Part shown: piece by piece, positions 19,832 to 29,614 of the stretch
How the letters are laid out: every line of letters begins with the position of its first letter
Position numbering within the stretch: the first letter of the stretch is position 1
Assembly: GCF_017916255.1 (NCBI RefSeq)
Contig: NZ_CP072827.1
Location: 6,349,501 to 6,413,500 of the forward strand
DNA length: 64,000 nucleotides
Direction of reading: 5' to 3'
Origin: Streptomyces mobaraensis NBRC 13819 = DSM 40847
GTDB lineage: Bacteria > Actinomycetota > Actinomycetes > Streptomycetales > Streptomycetaceae
Position numbers and translations under genes: made by a program
Notes under the pieces: model-generated
Seen by the model: the letters and a program-made list of their open reading frames with translations, nothing else
Database searches by the model: none
Told to the model about the DNA's origin: nothing

Positions 19832-20552
19832 CCGCCCGGGCGGAGCCCGGCGCGTCACTCGTGTGCGACGTCGCGAGACCTCCCGGATCCGTCGGGAGAC
19901 GCCGGGCCGGTCTCGTGGCCGCGGGCCCGAGGAGGCCGCGACCGCGCGGTGCGAAGTGGCGTCATCCGACCGCCTGTTCCGCATGGCGCGAAGCGGTCCA
20001 CTCCTGCGTGGGCCGCCCCATTGGGCCCGTATCATGGGGAGAGTCAGTATCCAGGACTGTTTCCGTAGGAACGGGGCAGATTGTCACGGGATGCATGGGC
20101 TGATCAGGATTTTTCCGGGGGACTCGTGCCTGACGACGAGGCGAGCACGGCACATGGCGGCATGGGCCGCTGCGGGGACCCGGACTCCGCGGTCGAACGA
20201 GCGGCCGACCGTCATGGCGCCGCCTTCACCGGCGCCGTCACCGCCGCGGGGTGGACCGAACGCCGCCAGAGCACGGCGGCCATGGGCGGGCCGCCGGGGG
20301 CGCGCCGGCGCTCCCGGGCGACGGCCGCCCCGGGGCCGCCGCCCGCGTTCGCGACTGCGGTGAGGAGAGGCCGCGCGACTCGCCCCTCGGGCGTGACAGC
20401 CCTGGTCCCCCTGGTGGGCGGGGGCGGGGTGGCCGCCGCGCGCCTCCGCCCCGCCCGCTCGTCCCGAAGGCCCACCGAGGCGAGTCGACGTCTCCGTCGA
20501 AGGCGCCGCGGCGTTCCCTGAAAGCCGTTTGCTCTCCGAAGGGATCGGCCCT
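19832..20552 (+). other. Non-coding gap upstream of SARP gene
   Basis: About 720 bp with no convincing gene. Just after the transporter stop are the self-complementary CCGCCCGGGCGG and a CTCCCG/CGGGAG hairpin, which may terminate the transporter. The part before the SARP presumably carries its promoter, but no clear -35/-10 pair was identified. Confidence 0.45.
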
Positions 20553-21395
20553 GTGTATTACGCAGTTCTCGGACCGCTTCGCCTGGTCGTCGACGGCGAG
20601 CCGCTGTCGATGCGATCCCGTAATCTGTCGATCATTCTGACCACGCTGCTCGTGCGGGCGGGGAGCGTCGTCACCGTCGACGACCTCATCCGCGAGGTAT
20701 GGACCCAGCCGCCGCAACGGGCACGCGACGCCATTTACGTCAACATCTCCAAATTGCGCCGGACACTCGGCGACATGTCCCAGGACGGCGTGTTGAGGAG
20801 CCGGTACCCCGGCTATGTGATGCGTCCTCACGACGGTCAGCTGGACCTCCAGGTCTTCCACCGCCACCGGGTCGAGGGCCACCGGTACATGGCGAACGGC
20901 GACTACCTGGCGGCGGTACACGCCTGGAAAGCCGGGCTCTCCCTCTGCCGGGGCACTCCGCTCGGCGGGGCGCACTGCGGAACCGGACCCATCCTGGGGA
21001 GTTTCGACTCGTGGCTGCAGCAGTCGCGGGCCGAATGCGTCGAACTGGCCGCTTGGTCCCAACTCCGCGGCGGCCTGTGTCACTCGGCGATCAGTTTCCT
21101 CACGCTCCATCTGGCGCAGTACCCGTTGAACGAAATCCTGCACCAGCAGCTTATGCTCGCGTTTTTCCTGTCACGTCACCGCGCTCAGTCCCTCGGAGTG
21201 TTCCAAAGGGCCTGCCGGGTCCTTGCCGACGAACTCGGTGTCGGTCCCAGCCGGGACCTCCAGGTGGTACGGGACATCGTCCTCACCGACGACGTCGGCC
21301 GCGCCGAGCGCGTCCTCGCGAGTGCCGTGGCGTCGTCCGTCAGCAGCTTGCGGCCGTCGGGAGAGCTCTGGTGCCAGCCTGATTCCGTTGACTAG
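20553..21395 (+). CDS. SARP-family pathway activator (OmpR-type winged helix plus BTAD)
   Basis: A 280-residue protein. The N-terminal OmpR/PhoB-like winged helix (about 10-95: VTVDDLIREVW, YVNISKLRRTLG, GYVM) is followed by a bacterial transcriptional activation domain ending ADELGVGPSRDL. This short form without ATPase is typical of cluster-situated activators such as ActII-ORF4 and DnrI. GTG 20553 was chosen because GAAGGGA lies 9 nt upstream and the mature-looking VYYAVLGPLRL follows. SARPs bind direct heptamer repeats spaced about 11 bp; four T-rich heptamers with that spacing lie in the divergent promoter at 40321-40362, the likely target. It converges on the MFS gene. Confidence 0.9.
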   Translation: MYYAVLGPLRLVVDGEPLSMRSRNLSIILTTLLVRAGSVVTVDDLIREVWTQPPQRARDAIYVNISKLRRTLGDMSQDGVLRSRYPGYVMRPHDGQLDLQVFHRHRVEGHRYMANGDYLAAVHAWKAGLSLCRGTPLGGAHCGTGPILGSFDSWLQQSRAECVELAAWSQLRGGLCHSAISFLTLHLAQYPLNEILHQQLMLAFFLSRHRAQSLGVFQRACRVLADELGVGPSRDLQVVRDIVLTDDVGRAERVLASAVASSVSSLRPSGELWCQPDSVD

Positions 21396-21426
21396 TCCGT
21401 TGATCGGCCGGCCACAGCGGGCGACG

Positions 21427-22689
21427 TCAGAGGGAGGCTCCCTCCTGCGCGAAACGGCGGATCCGCGGCACCGGGGAGAACATGATCGGCGCCACGGCGG
21501 AGACGAAGAGCAGGCCGGCCACCCAGAGGAGCGCCCGCGCGTCGGCGAGGCCGCCGAGCCAGGAGGTGACCAGGCCCCCGAGGGCGATGCCCCCGAACAC
21601 CAGGGCCCGGTACCCCGCCACGACCCGGCCCAGAAGCCCGTTCGGGGTGACGGTCTGCCGCAGCGTGGCGGTGAGGACGTTGCAGACCGCCAAGCCGCCG
21701 TTTATGACGACCAGGAGAACGGAGATGAGGAGGAGGGACACCTGCCGCCCCGATACGGCGGGGATGAGCAGGGCGGGGACGCCGCCGGCCACCATCGCCG
21801 CGAGGTACATGACGCCGACCGGGAGGCGCCGGGCGAGCCAGGCCGCGCCCGCGGCCCCGGCCAAGCCGCCGGCCGCGCCCGTCGCGAGGACCATGCCGAT
21901 CGCGCCGGCGCCGAACCCGAGAACACGGTTGACGTACACCAGGAACGCCGTCTGGAAGACGGTGTACGCCAGGTTGCAGAGCGCCCCGGCCATGGTCACG
22001 GCCCGCAGCGGGGGCGAACGCACCAGGAAACGCAGCCCGTCGCGGAAATCACGCCAGGGAGTGCCGGCACCGGGGACCGGGCCGGGCTCCGGCCGTTTGA
22101 TGAGCAGGAGGGAGAGGACCGACACCAGGTAGGAGCCGGCGTTGAGCGCCAGGCAGAGTGGTGCGGAGAGCCGCTGGACGAGCAGTCCGAACAGGCCCGG
22201 CCCCGCGATCTCCGCCGCCGCCTGGCTCACGGACACCCTGCCGTTGGCCGACAGCAGATCTTCCGGAGCCACGAACCTCGGCAGGTAGGCCACGAGGCAC
22301 AGGTCGAACAGCACGGTGAACGTCCCGATGCCCGTGGCGAGGATGGCCAGCCGGGACAGGGTCAGGCACCCGAACGCCGCGAGCACCGGAACGGCCCCGA
22401 TGAGGAGGGCGCGGGCGGCGTTGGCGGTGATCAGCAGAGGGCGGCGTCTGCTCCGGTCGACGAGGACTCCGAGCGGGAGCGCCAGGACGAGGAAGGGCAG
22501 GTATTCGGCGAACCGCAGCAGCCCCAGATCGGCGGCGTCGGCGCCCAGGACGACAAGGGCGGTTATCGGCAGGGCCAGCAGGCTGACCTCGGCGCCGAAC
22601 AGCGAGACCGTCTCGCCGGCCCAGAAGACGTGGAAATCGCGATTGCGTCGCAGCCCTCTCCGGGGTGAGGGCCGTGCCTCCGGGGGCAT
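21427..22689 (-). CDS. MFS exporter (DHA3/EntS-like)
   Basis: A 420-residue protein with about 12 hydrophobic helices and an MFS loop motif LPLGVLVDRSRRRPLL. It resembles DHA3-type drug and siderophore exporters. Its ATG overlaps the aminotransferase stop (ATGA), making it the last gene of the leftward operon, where self-resistance exporters often lie. Expected to export the NRPS product. Confidence 0.9.
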   Translation of the reverse strand: MPPEARPSPRRGLRRNRDFHVFWAGETVSLFGAEVSLLALPITALVVLGADAADLGLLRFAEYLPFLVLALPLGVLVDRSRRRPLLITANAARALLIGAVPVLAAFGCLTLSRLAILATGIGTFTVLFDLCLVAYLPRFVAPEDLLSANGRVSVSQAAAEIAGPGLFGLLVQRLSAPLCLALNAGSYLVSVLSLLLIKRPEPGPVPGAGTPWRDFRDGLRFLVRSPPLRAVTMAGALCNLAYTVFQTAFLVYVNRVLGFGAGAIGMVLATGAAGGLAGAAGAAWLARRLPVGVMYLAAMVAGGVPALLIPAVSGRQVSLLLISVLLVVINGGLAVCNVLTATLRQTVTPNGLLGRVVAGYRALVFGGIALGGLVTSWLGGLADARALLWVAGLLFVSAVAPIMFSPVPRIRRFAQEGASL

Positions 22690-23843
22690 CAGCGCGACAC
22701 CTGCCGGAGCGACCGGTCCGGACGCGACCGGATACCGCGTCCCCCCGCTCCTGTCGCACCGGAATCCGCCAACCGGTGGAGACGGCCGAACGCCGCGTCG
22801 AGGTACTCGGGAGCCGCGCCGAACGCCAGGCGCACACGGTCATCCGTTCCCCGCCAGAAACCCGGTCCGGGCATCAGCCGCACGCCGGTCTCCGCCAGCG
22901 TCCGGTCGCAGAACCGCCGGGCCCCGGCGGTCGGGTCGGTCAGCTTCAACCAGAAGCACAGGCCGCCCGCCGGAGGCGCGGCCGGCTCGAAGACGTCGAG
23001 GAGGGAGAGGGCCCGTACGGCGACGGCCCGGCGTTCGGCCAGCATCGGCAGGTTCCCGTCCAGCGGCTGTTCCAGCAGGGCCGCCGCCGCTCGCTGGGCC
23101 ACCAGCGACGGGCCCATGCGCAGCCGCTCGGCCACACCGGTGAGCATCCGGGCGACCGCCGGCGCCGTGGTGATCCACCCGACGCGGATCCCGGGGCAGC
23201 CGAAGGACTTCGACACCGAGTTCACCTTCGCCACATGGCCGGCGTCGAGGAGGGCCTGGTTCTCACGGGGGCGTTCGCCACCGACGATCAATTCGTCGTA
23301 GACCTGGTCCACGAGGAGCAGCGCGTCGTCGGCGCCCGCCGCCTCCGCGTGCCCGGCCATGGCACCGTCGGCCAGGACGAGGCCGTCGGGGTTCGACGGA
23401 CTGTGCACCCACCGCATGCGCGCCGGGGCGGCGCCGTCGGGCTCCGCGTCCAGCGGGACGACGACGGCGCCGAGGTTCTCGAGGATGTCCCGGTAGAAGA
23501 GGACGCTCGGCGCCTGGACGGCCACCCGGTCGCCGGGGTCCAGGAAGGTGTGCGCGAGCAGGAACAGCGCCTCGGTCGCCCCGTGCGTCACGACGATGTG
23601 GTCCTCGTCCACGGACAGACCGTACTTCGCGTTCTCCCGGGCCGCGATCCGGCGGCGGAGTTCCGGTTCTCCCCGCGGGTCGGGATAGTTCCCGGCACGG
23701 AATCCGACCCGGCCGGCCGATGTCGGCAGACCGTGCAGCAGGGCTTCCGCGAGATCCCACGTGGGATCTCCGCTGCCCTGCGCCGCACGGGCCTGTCGTT
23801 CGATCAGGGACAGCTCATGCCAGCGACGGCACGGCGTGATCAT
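22689..23843 (-). CDS. PLP-dependent class I/II aminotransferase
   Basis: A 384-residue fold-type I enzyme. VTHGATEALFLL is the cofactor phosphate region, VDQVYDEL holds the pyridine-binding Asp, and NSVSKSFGCPGIRVGW near 212 contains the PLP lysine and a conserved Arg. The ATG at 23843 sits 5 nt after GGAGG; a GTG six bases upstream lacks room for a ribosome site. In a cluster with a keto-acid elongation cassette, an aminotransferase is needed to convert amino acid to 2-keto acid at the start and back at the end. That is the role I infer, with Arg, Lys or homologues as substrate. Confidence 0.9.
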   Translation of the reverse strand: MITPCRRWHELSLIERQARAAQGSGDPTWDLAEALLHGLPTSAGRVGFRAGNYPDPRGEPELRRRIAARENAKYGLSVDEDHIVVTHGATEALFLLAHTFLDPGDRVAVQAPSVLFYRDILENLGAVVVPLDAEPDGAAPARMRWVHSPSNPDGLVLADGAMAGHAEAAGADDALLLVDQVYDELIVGGERPRENQALLDAGHVAKVNSVSKSFGCPGIRVGWITTAPAVARMLTGVAERLRMGPSLVAQRAAAALLEQPLDGNLPMLAERRAVAVRALSLLDVFEPAAPPAGGLCFWLKLTDPTAGARRFCDRTLAETGVRLMPGPGFWRGTDDRVRLAFGAAPEYLDAAFGRLHRLADSGATGAGGRGIRSRPDRSLRQVSR

Positions 23844-23913
23844 GGGCACCTCCGTGAGTTGTCAGGCGGCCCGGGAGGGCCGGACGGGAACGCCTCCGCT
23901 TCCGGACGCCGTC

Positions 23914-25695
23914 TCACAGCCGCAGCTGTATCGGCAGGGTGACCGGCGTCGCGCCGGTTTCCGGCGGAGCGGCGTCGAACAGCTCCGTGAGGTCCGCGTA
24001 CGCCCGGTCGAACGACCGCGGCGGCGTCGTGGGCTCGAACAGCCCGTCCGCCTCCCATCGTTCGGGATCCAAGCCGATCGCCCAGGCGTTGAGCCAGGAA
24101 TGCCCGTGCAGCCGCGCCCGTCGCTCGGGCATCGTGTCCTCCACGGCGATGAGGAAGACGGCCAGGGCCACCTCCTCCAGCACGGCCATCGAATGGCGGT
24201 GGTCGGCCGCGAGCTCGTCCGCCGACTTGCCCTCCACGAGGTTGCGTTCATATGCCTCACGCAGGAACGGGACCGTGTAGTAGTCGATGAAGCGGAAGTT
24301 CCGGCCTTGCCGTCCGTCCTTGCGCTCCCACTGTTTGAACAGCCGTTTGACCTGGAGGGTGAGGGCGTACAGGCCCGGGGTCGCGGCGCGGACCGCGGCG
24401 GCCTTCTCCTCGTCGAGGAAGATGCCGTTGAACATCTGCGGGGTCGCCGTGGTCCAGCCGACCAGCGTGTCCCAGATGAAGGACAGGGCCATGATCAGGG
24501 GCTCGCCGAAGTACGAGTACGAGCTGTGGATGTTGTACTCGACCCAGTCGTTCTGGCCGAGCACGAAGCGGTTCAGTTCCTCGACCCGCTCCGGGCGCAG
24601 GGCCTGCCGGGCATCGTCGCCGATCAGCTTGATCAGCGCCGAGTTCTCGAAGGCGATCATGTTGGAGCCCGGGGAGTAGAACGGGTCGGAGAAGGCCGCC
24701 GCCTCGCCCACGCAGCCCCAGCGGTCGGCCGAGAACACCCGGCTGGTGGTGTAGCTGTAGTCGCGGACCGCCAGGAAGTCGAGCACCTCGTGGCGGACCA
24801 GCGCGGAGGCGACCGCCGGCTCGTGCCGCTCCAGCCAGGCGACGGCATCGGGGAGGGTGCTCATGCCGTCGATGTCGTGGAACTCGCCGGACGACACGAT
24901 GCCGACGCTCGTGTTGCCGGAACCGAGCGGAATGAGCCAGACCCAGTACCCCGGGCCCATGAGATGGACGGTGGAGAGCCGGCGCCGGCGGCCCGGCACC
25001 CGTTTGTGCCAGTCGACCTGGTCGTCGGGGACGAAGTCCTCGACGTCGAGCCGGCCCGTGACGCGGAACCACGCGGCGTTGAACTCCCCCTCCGTGGGCC
25101 GCCCCAGCCCCAGTTTGCGCTGGAGGAACCGGGCCCGTCCCATGGCGTCGACCACCCACCGGCAGCGCGCTGTCCGGGCCACCCCGTCCCCGTCGGTGTA
25201 GCGCACCAGGTGCGGGTCCCGGCCGGGGGCCAGGTCGATGTCGAGGACCTTGGCGCCGGTGGCGATCTCGACGCCGGCCCGGCGGTTCATCGTGTAGAGG
25301 TCGTTCTCCAGGACCCCGCGGTCGATCTGGTAGGTGGGCCGCCCGCAGAAGGCCGACAACCCGATCTCCGGGGCGTCGGCGAACGGCTCGCCGGCCCGCC
25401 CGAAGAAGTAGCGCAGGCCCAGTTTGGGGAGGTGCTTCTCCGTCATGTACTCGGCGAGCCCGAGGACCGACGCGAAGTAGAACCCGGCGATGTCCACCGT
25501 CGACTCGCCGACCTTGTGGGCCGCCGGCGGCACCGGGTAGGTCTGCCCGTCGATCACCAGGACCGAGGCGTCGGGCCGCTCGCGGCGCAGGTGCCGCGAG
25601 AACGTGGCACCCGCGAGCCCGCCGCCGCACACGACCACGTCGTACCAGGGAACGCCTTCGTGGGCCGCGGAGGGCTCAGGAGCGAACAGGGTCAC
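23914..25695 (-). CDS. FAD-dependent halogenase (tryptophan-halogenase superfamily)
   Basis: A 593-residue protein with GGGLAG (24-29) for FAD binding and the halogenase signature WVWLIP (about 253-258) in PGYWVWLIPLGSGNTS. The length fits phenolic/PCP-substrate halogenases, which chlorinate activated rings using reduced FAD, chloride and O2. GTG 25695 lies after GGAGGACTCCC and overlaps the upstream NRPS by 20 bp, so translation is probably coupled. With an aromatic amino acid hydroxylase and an NRPS next door, the likely substrate is a free or carrier-bound tyrosine/DOPA residue. No flavin reductase is visible in the window. Confidence 0.92.
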   Translation of the reverse strand: MTLFAPEPSAAHEGVPWYDVVVCGGGLAGATFSRHLRRERPDASVLVIDGQTYPVPPAAHKVGESTVDIAGFYFASVLGLAEYMTEKHLPKLGLRYFFGRAGEPFADAPEIGLSAFCGRPTYQIDRGVLENDLYTMNRRAGVEIATGAKVLDIDLAPGRDPHLVRYTDGDGVARTARCRWVVDAMGRARFLQRKLGLGRPTEGEFNAAWFRVTGRLDVEDFVPDDQVDWHKRVPGRRRRLSTVHLMGPGYWVWLIPLGSGNTSVGIVSSGEFHDIDGMSTLPDAVAWLERHEPAVASALVRHEVLDFLAVRDYSYTTSRVFSADRWGCVGEAAAFSDPFYSPGSNMIAFENSALIKLIGDDARQALRPERVEELNRFVLGQNDWVEYNIHSSYSYFGEPLIMALSFIWDTLVGWTTATPQMFNGIFLDEEKAAAVRAATPGLYALTLQVKRLFKQWERKDGRQGRNFRFIDYYTVPFLREAYERNLVEGKSADELAADHRHSMAVLEEVALAVFLIAVEDTMPERRARLHGHSWLNAWAIGLDPERWEADGLFEPTTPPRSFDRAYADLTELFDAAPPETGATPVTLPIQLRL

Positions 25696-28600
25696 GGGAG
25701 TCCTCCGGATCGCCGGGGGCGGCACCGCCGCCCCGGATGTCGGTCGTCGGCCGGGTCAGTACCTCGGACCAGGTGGCCATCAGCCGTGCGGCGGCGGTCG
25801 CGTCGAGCCGGTCCGTGTCGTGCTCCAGGGTGGCGACGAGGCGCTGGGCCCCACCGGGAGCCACCGGTTCGAGCGACACCCCGAGGACGAGAGGATGGTG
25901 GAGCCGGCCGAGGGCGACGCACTCCTCGACCACGGTCAGCCGCCCGGCGCCCTCGCGGGCGTGGTGGAAGTGCACGAAGTTGAACCACCCCGCGACCGCC
26001 CGGTCGTCCGCGACGCGGCCGGCCAGCGGGAATCCCGCCCAGGGCTCCATCGCCTCGAGCCCGGCCTGGACCGCGGCCGCCGTGGGGGGCGGCGCGCCGC
26101 CGTCCCAACGGGCGGTGAAGGGCAGGATGTTCCAGAACAGGCCGGTGGTGCGCAGCGGGTCGGTGAGCCGCTCGGACCTGCCGTTGGCGACGACGCCGAC
26201 CGTCACGGACGGCGCGCCGCCGTGACGGTGGAGGGCGTCCAGGAAAGCGGCGAGGCAGCGGGCCTTGGGGGAGACGCCCTCCGCCCGGGCACTCGCCAGT
26301 ACCGCCGCGACCCGCTCCGGCGGCACCACGACCTCCGTGTCACCCACCCGCCGCGTCTCCCGGTGCCGTGGGGCCGACGTGTCGTCGGGGAGCGCGGCGA
26401 GGGCCTCGGCCCAGAAGCCGCGTGCCCGCGGGTCGCCGGCGAACGCCCGTTCCAGGGCGACGAATTCCCGGTACGAGTCCACCGGTGGCGCCGCGGTGTC
26501 CGGGAGGCGGCCCGCGCGGAGCGCTTCGTAGTCCTCCAGCAGCTCGTTGCGCAGCTGGACCCCGCTCCACCCGTCCGTCATCGCGTGGTGCGCGGACATC
26601 ACGACGTCCGCCTCGGTCGCGGAGCGCGTGACGACGCGGAAGCGGGTCCACGGCGCCGGGCCGTCGAGGACGAACGGGTCGGCGAGGTCGGCCTCGACCA
26701 CGGCGTTCAGCACCCCGTCGGCGTCGTCCCCGGGGCGGGTGCCAACGGTCTCGACGGGCGTGGCCTCCGGCGGCAGCACGCATTGCAGCAGGCGCCCCGA
26801 ACCGGCCGCCCGGATCACGGTGGTGCGCAGTGACCGGTGCCGCTCGACCAGGCCGCGCACGGCGTGCTGCAGCACCTCGACGTCCAGGTCGTCGTCGCGC
26901 AGCCGCCACCCCGCGACGCAGTGGTAGGCGTGCAGGGCCCGCTGGGCCGGCTCGGCGGACCATGCGACCATGCGCTCCTGGAGGTGCGTCAGCGGGTAGG
27001 CGTCCTCGCACCGCTCCGGCAGGTGCCGGGCCTCCTCCTCGGTCAGGGCCACCACCGGTTCCACGGCCGGTGCGGCGGATCCGGCGCCGTCGGTGTACCG
27101 GGCCACCCCGCGCGCCAGCGCCCGCACGGTCCGGTGCCGGATGACGTCGCTGGTGCGCAGGCCGATCCCCGCGCGCTGCGCGGCGTGCACGGCCTGGATC
27201 AGGCGGATCGAGTCGCCGCCGAGCCGGAAGAAGTCCTCCTCGACGCCGACCACGGACAGGCCCAGGACCTCCGCCCACACCTCGGCCAGGCGCGACTCGA
27301 GCGGGTTCGCGGGTTCGCCCACCGAACGTTCGGCCATCCGCCGCGCGTGCACCTCCATGAGGGCGCGGCGGTCCACCTTGCCGTGCTCTGTGGTGGGGAA
27401 GGCGTCGACGCCGTGCACGGCGGCGGGGACCAGGTGCGGGGGAAGCGTCCGGGCGAGGTGATCGCCGAGCTCGCGCGCCAGGACCTCGTCGTTCTTCGGG
27501 CCGTGGGCGCCCGGCCCGCGGACGAAGGCCACGAGGACCCCGCGGGCGGCGTCCGCGACCACGACGGCGTCCTCGACCCGCTCGTGGGCGCGCAGCGCGT
27601 TCGCGACCTCGGCGGGCTCCACCCGGAACCCGCGGATCTTCACCTGCTCGTCCCGGCGCCCGGCGAAGACCAGCTCCCCGTGCTCGTCCCAGGCGCCGAG
27701 GTCCCCGGTGAGGTGCAGCGGGCCCTGGTCCGGGCGGAAGGGGTGCGGGACGAACCGGCGGGCACTCTCCTCCCGGTCCCCGACGTATCCGGACGCCACG
27801 CCGCGCCCGGAGATCGCGATCTCGCCGATGACATGGCGGGGCAGCAGGTTGCGGTCCCGGTCCAGGACGTACACCTGCTTGTTCGCGCGTGGCCGGCCGA
27901 TCGGCACGGCGCGGTAGGCGCGCCGTGGGTCCACCCGGTGCAGCGTCGTGTTCACGCACGCCTCGGTCGGGCCGTACCCGTTGTACACCGCGACGCCGCG
28001 GGCCGCGTACGCCGTCAGATCCGCGGCGTTGGCCGGTTCCGCCGCCGAGATGAGCACCCGGAGGTCCGCCGGCCGTGCCGGGTCGAGGTGGGTGAGGTAC
28101 GAGGGGGTGATGGTGGTCGCCGTCACCGCGTGCTCCGCCATCAGGTCTTCCAGACGGCGCGGATCGGCGAGGGTCCGCTCGTCGGGGAGGACCAGCGCCG
28201 CCCCGGCGAGGTGGGTCATGACGACGTCGAGCAGGGCGCCGTCGAACGAGAGCGCCATGAACTGGAGGTAGCGGTCGCCCGGGCCGAGGCCGAGCTCCGT
28301 CACGTGGTCGAGGCCGACGTTCACCAGCCCGGCGTGGTCGAGGACGACCGTGCGCGGGGCCCCGCCCGAGCCCGAGGTCGTGATCACCGCGGCGGCGTCG
28401 CCGCCCCGGGAGTCCGGCCAGGCCGGGGCGGACGGCGGCCCCGCCGCCGTGCCCGCGGGGAACTGGAGGTCCACGCAGCACACGGCGAGCGCGGGCAGTT
28501 CGGCGACGCGGTCGAGCAGGCCGGAGTGCAGCGCGAGGGCCTTGGCCTTCGTGGTCCCGACGATCCGGGCGACGCGGTCGGCCGGGGTGCGCGGGTCGAT

Positions 28601-29614
28601 CGGGACGTACGCCGCCCCGGCGGCCAGGCACCCCCACAGCGCCACGAGGGTGTCCGCGGTGCGCGCGGCGAGGACGGCCACCGCCTCCCCGGCCGCGAGG
28701 CCGAGGTCGTCCCGCAGGTGGTGGGCGAACCGCGCGGCACGGTCGTGCAGTTCGCCGTAGCTCACCGTCCTGCCGCCCGCCAGCACGGCGGGGGCACCGG
28801 GAGCCGCGGCGGCCACCGCCCGGAACCGGGCGGCCAGGGAGTCGTCCGGGGTGTGGGCGGGGACGTCGGTGGCGTTGAGGGTGTCGAGCTGGTGGAGGAT
28901 CTCGTCGTCGTCGAGCAGGTCCAGGCGGGCCACCGCGGTACCGGTGTCGGCGAGGTGCTCCAGCACCCGTTCGACCAGTCCGACGACGTGGTCGGCGAAC
29001 CACACGGGGTAGAGGCCGTGCCGGTCCTCCACTTCGAAGCCGCCCTCGACCGGGTCGATCGTGATCACCAGGTCGGCGGCGTCGTCGGCCGGCACGGGCA
29101 GGTGCAGGCCGGCCGCGGTGACGAGCACACCGGTGTCCTGCGGCCCGCCCGCCCGGGCCCACAGGTCGCGCACGGGGAAGCCCTGCGTCGCGTAGGAGGC
29201 GGCGACCCGGTCGCGCACGTGCTCCAGCAGCGACCGGAGGCTGCCCCGCCGCTCCGGGCGGAAGACCAGCGGCACCCGGTCGTCGTGTGCGTAGGGGCTG
29301 TTCACCCCGCGGAGCCGGGGAGTGGTCAGCCAGACCACGTCGTGCGCCGACGTGCGCTGGACGACCACCACGAGGGCGGCGAGGAGCACGACGAAGCCCC
29401 CGAGGGCCTGCCCGCCGCTCACGGCGGCGACCCGGCGGCGGGCCTCCGGACCGATGGCGGCGCGGCGCCGCGTCCCCGGGGCGGCCGTCGCGGTGGTGAC
29501 GAAGGACTCGGCCCAGCGCAGGGCGTCCTCGGCGGACGGCATGGCCGCCAGCCAGTCGGCACGCTGCCGGTGGTGGGCAGGGCCCCGCAGGGCCTCGGCG
29601 CGCGAGACGGTCAC
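25676..29614 (-). CDS. Nonribosomal peptide synthetase: half-C - A - PCP - C
   Basis: A 1312-residue protein starting at a GTG that overlaps the upstream stop (GTGA). Residues 1-220 resemble only the C-terminal half of a condensation domain and lack HHxxxDG. The A domain (240-770) has NGYGPTE near 546, LTGD, and GKVDR near the end, but core A3 reads TSGSGGAPRT, lacking the usual PKG. PCP: LGGDS near 803. A complete C domain follows (HHAMTDG near 1011) and ends the protein without a thioesterase. The A domain begins the specificity pocket with Asp (FDGALLD). Given the neighbouring hydroxylase and halogenase, an aromatic residue is likely. The terminal C domain may release the chain or dehydrate a beta-hydroxylated residue. 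Confidence 0.93.
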   Translation of the reverse strand: MTVSRAEALRGPAHHRQRADWLAAMPSAEDALRWAESFVTTATAAPGTRRRAAIGPEARRRVAAVSGGQALGGFVVLLAALVVVVQRTSAHDVVWLTTPRLRGVNSPYAHDDRVPLVFRPERRGSLRSLLEHVRDRVAASYATQGFPVRDLWARAGGPQDTGVLVTAAGLHLPVPADDAADLVITIDPVEGGFEVEDRHGLYPVWFADHVVGLVERVLEHLADTGTAVARLDLLDDDEILHQLDTLNATDVPAHTPDDSLAARFRAVAAAAPGAPAVLAGGRTVSYGELHDRAARFAHHLRDDLGLAAGEAVAVLAARTADTLVALWGCLAAGAAYVPIDPRTPADRVARIVGTTKAKALALHSGLLDRVAELPALAVCCVDLQFPAGTAAGPPSAPAWPDSRGGDAAAVITTSGSGGAPRTVVLDHAGLVNVGLDHVTELGLGPGDRYLQFMALSFDGALLDVVMTHLAGAALVLPDERTLADPRRLEDLMAEHAVTATTITPSYLTHLDPARPADLRVLISAAEPANAADLTAYAARGVAVYNGYGPTEACVNTTLHRVDPRRAYRAVPIGRPRANKQVYVLDRDRNLLPRHVIGEIAISGRGVASGYVGDREESARRFVPHPFRPDQGPLHLTGDLGAWDEHGELVFAGRRDEQVKIRGFRVEPAEVANALRAHERVEDAVVVADAARGVLVAFVRGPGAHGPKNDEVLARELGDHLARTLPPHLVPAAVHGVDAFPTTEHGKVDRRALMEVHARRMAERSVGEPANPLESRLAEVWAEVLGLSVVGVEEDFFRLGGDSIRLIQAVHAAQRAGIGLRTSDVIRHRTVRALARGVARYTDGAGSAAPAVEPVVALTEEEARHLPERCEDAYPLTHLQERMVAWSAEPAQRALHAYHCVAGWRLRDDDLDVEVLQHAVRGLVERHRSLRTTVIRAAGSGRLLQCVLPPEATPVETVGTRPGDDADGVLNAVVEADLADPFVLDGPAPWTRFRVVTRSATEADVVMSAHHAMTDGWSGVQLRNELLEDYEALRAGRLPDTAAPPVDSYREFVALERAFAGDPRARGFWAEALAALPDDTSAPRHRETRRVGDTEVVVPPERVAAVLASARAEGVSPKARCLAAFLDALHRHGGAPSVTVGVVANGRSERLTDPLRTTGLFWNILPFTARWDGGAPPPTAAAVQAGLEAMEPWAGFPLAGRVADDRAVAGWFNFVHFHHAREGAGRLTVVEECVALGRLHHPLVLGVSLEPVAPGGAQRLVATLEHDTDRLDATAAARLMATWSEVLTRPTTDIRGGGAAPGDPEDSRDPVRS

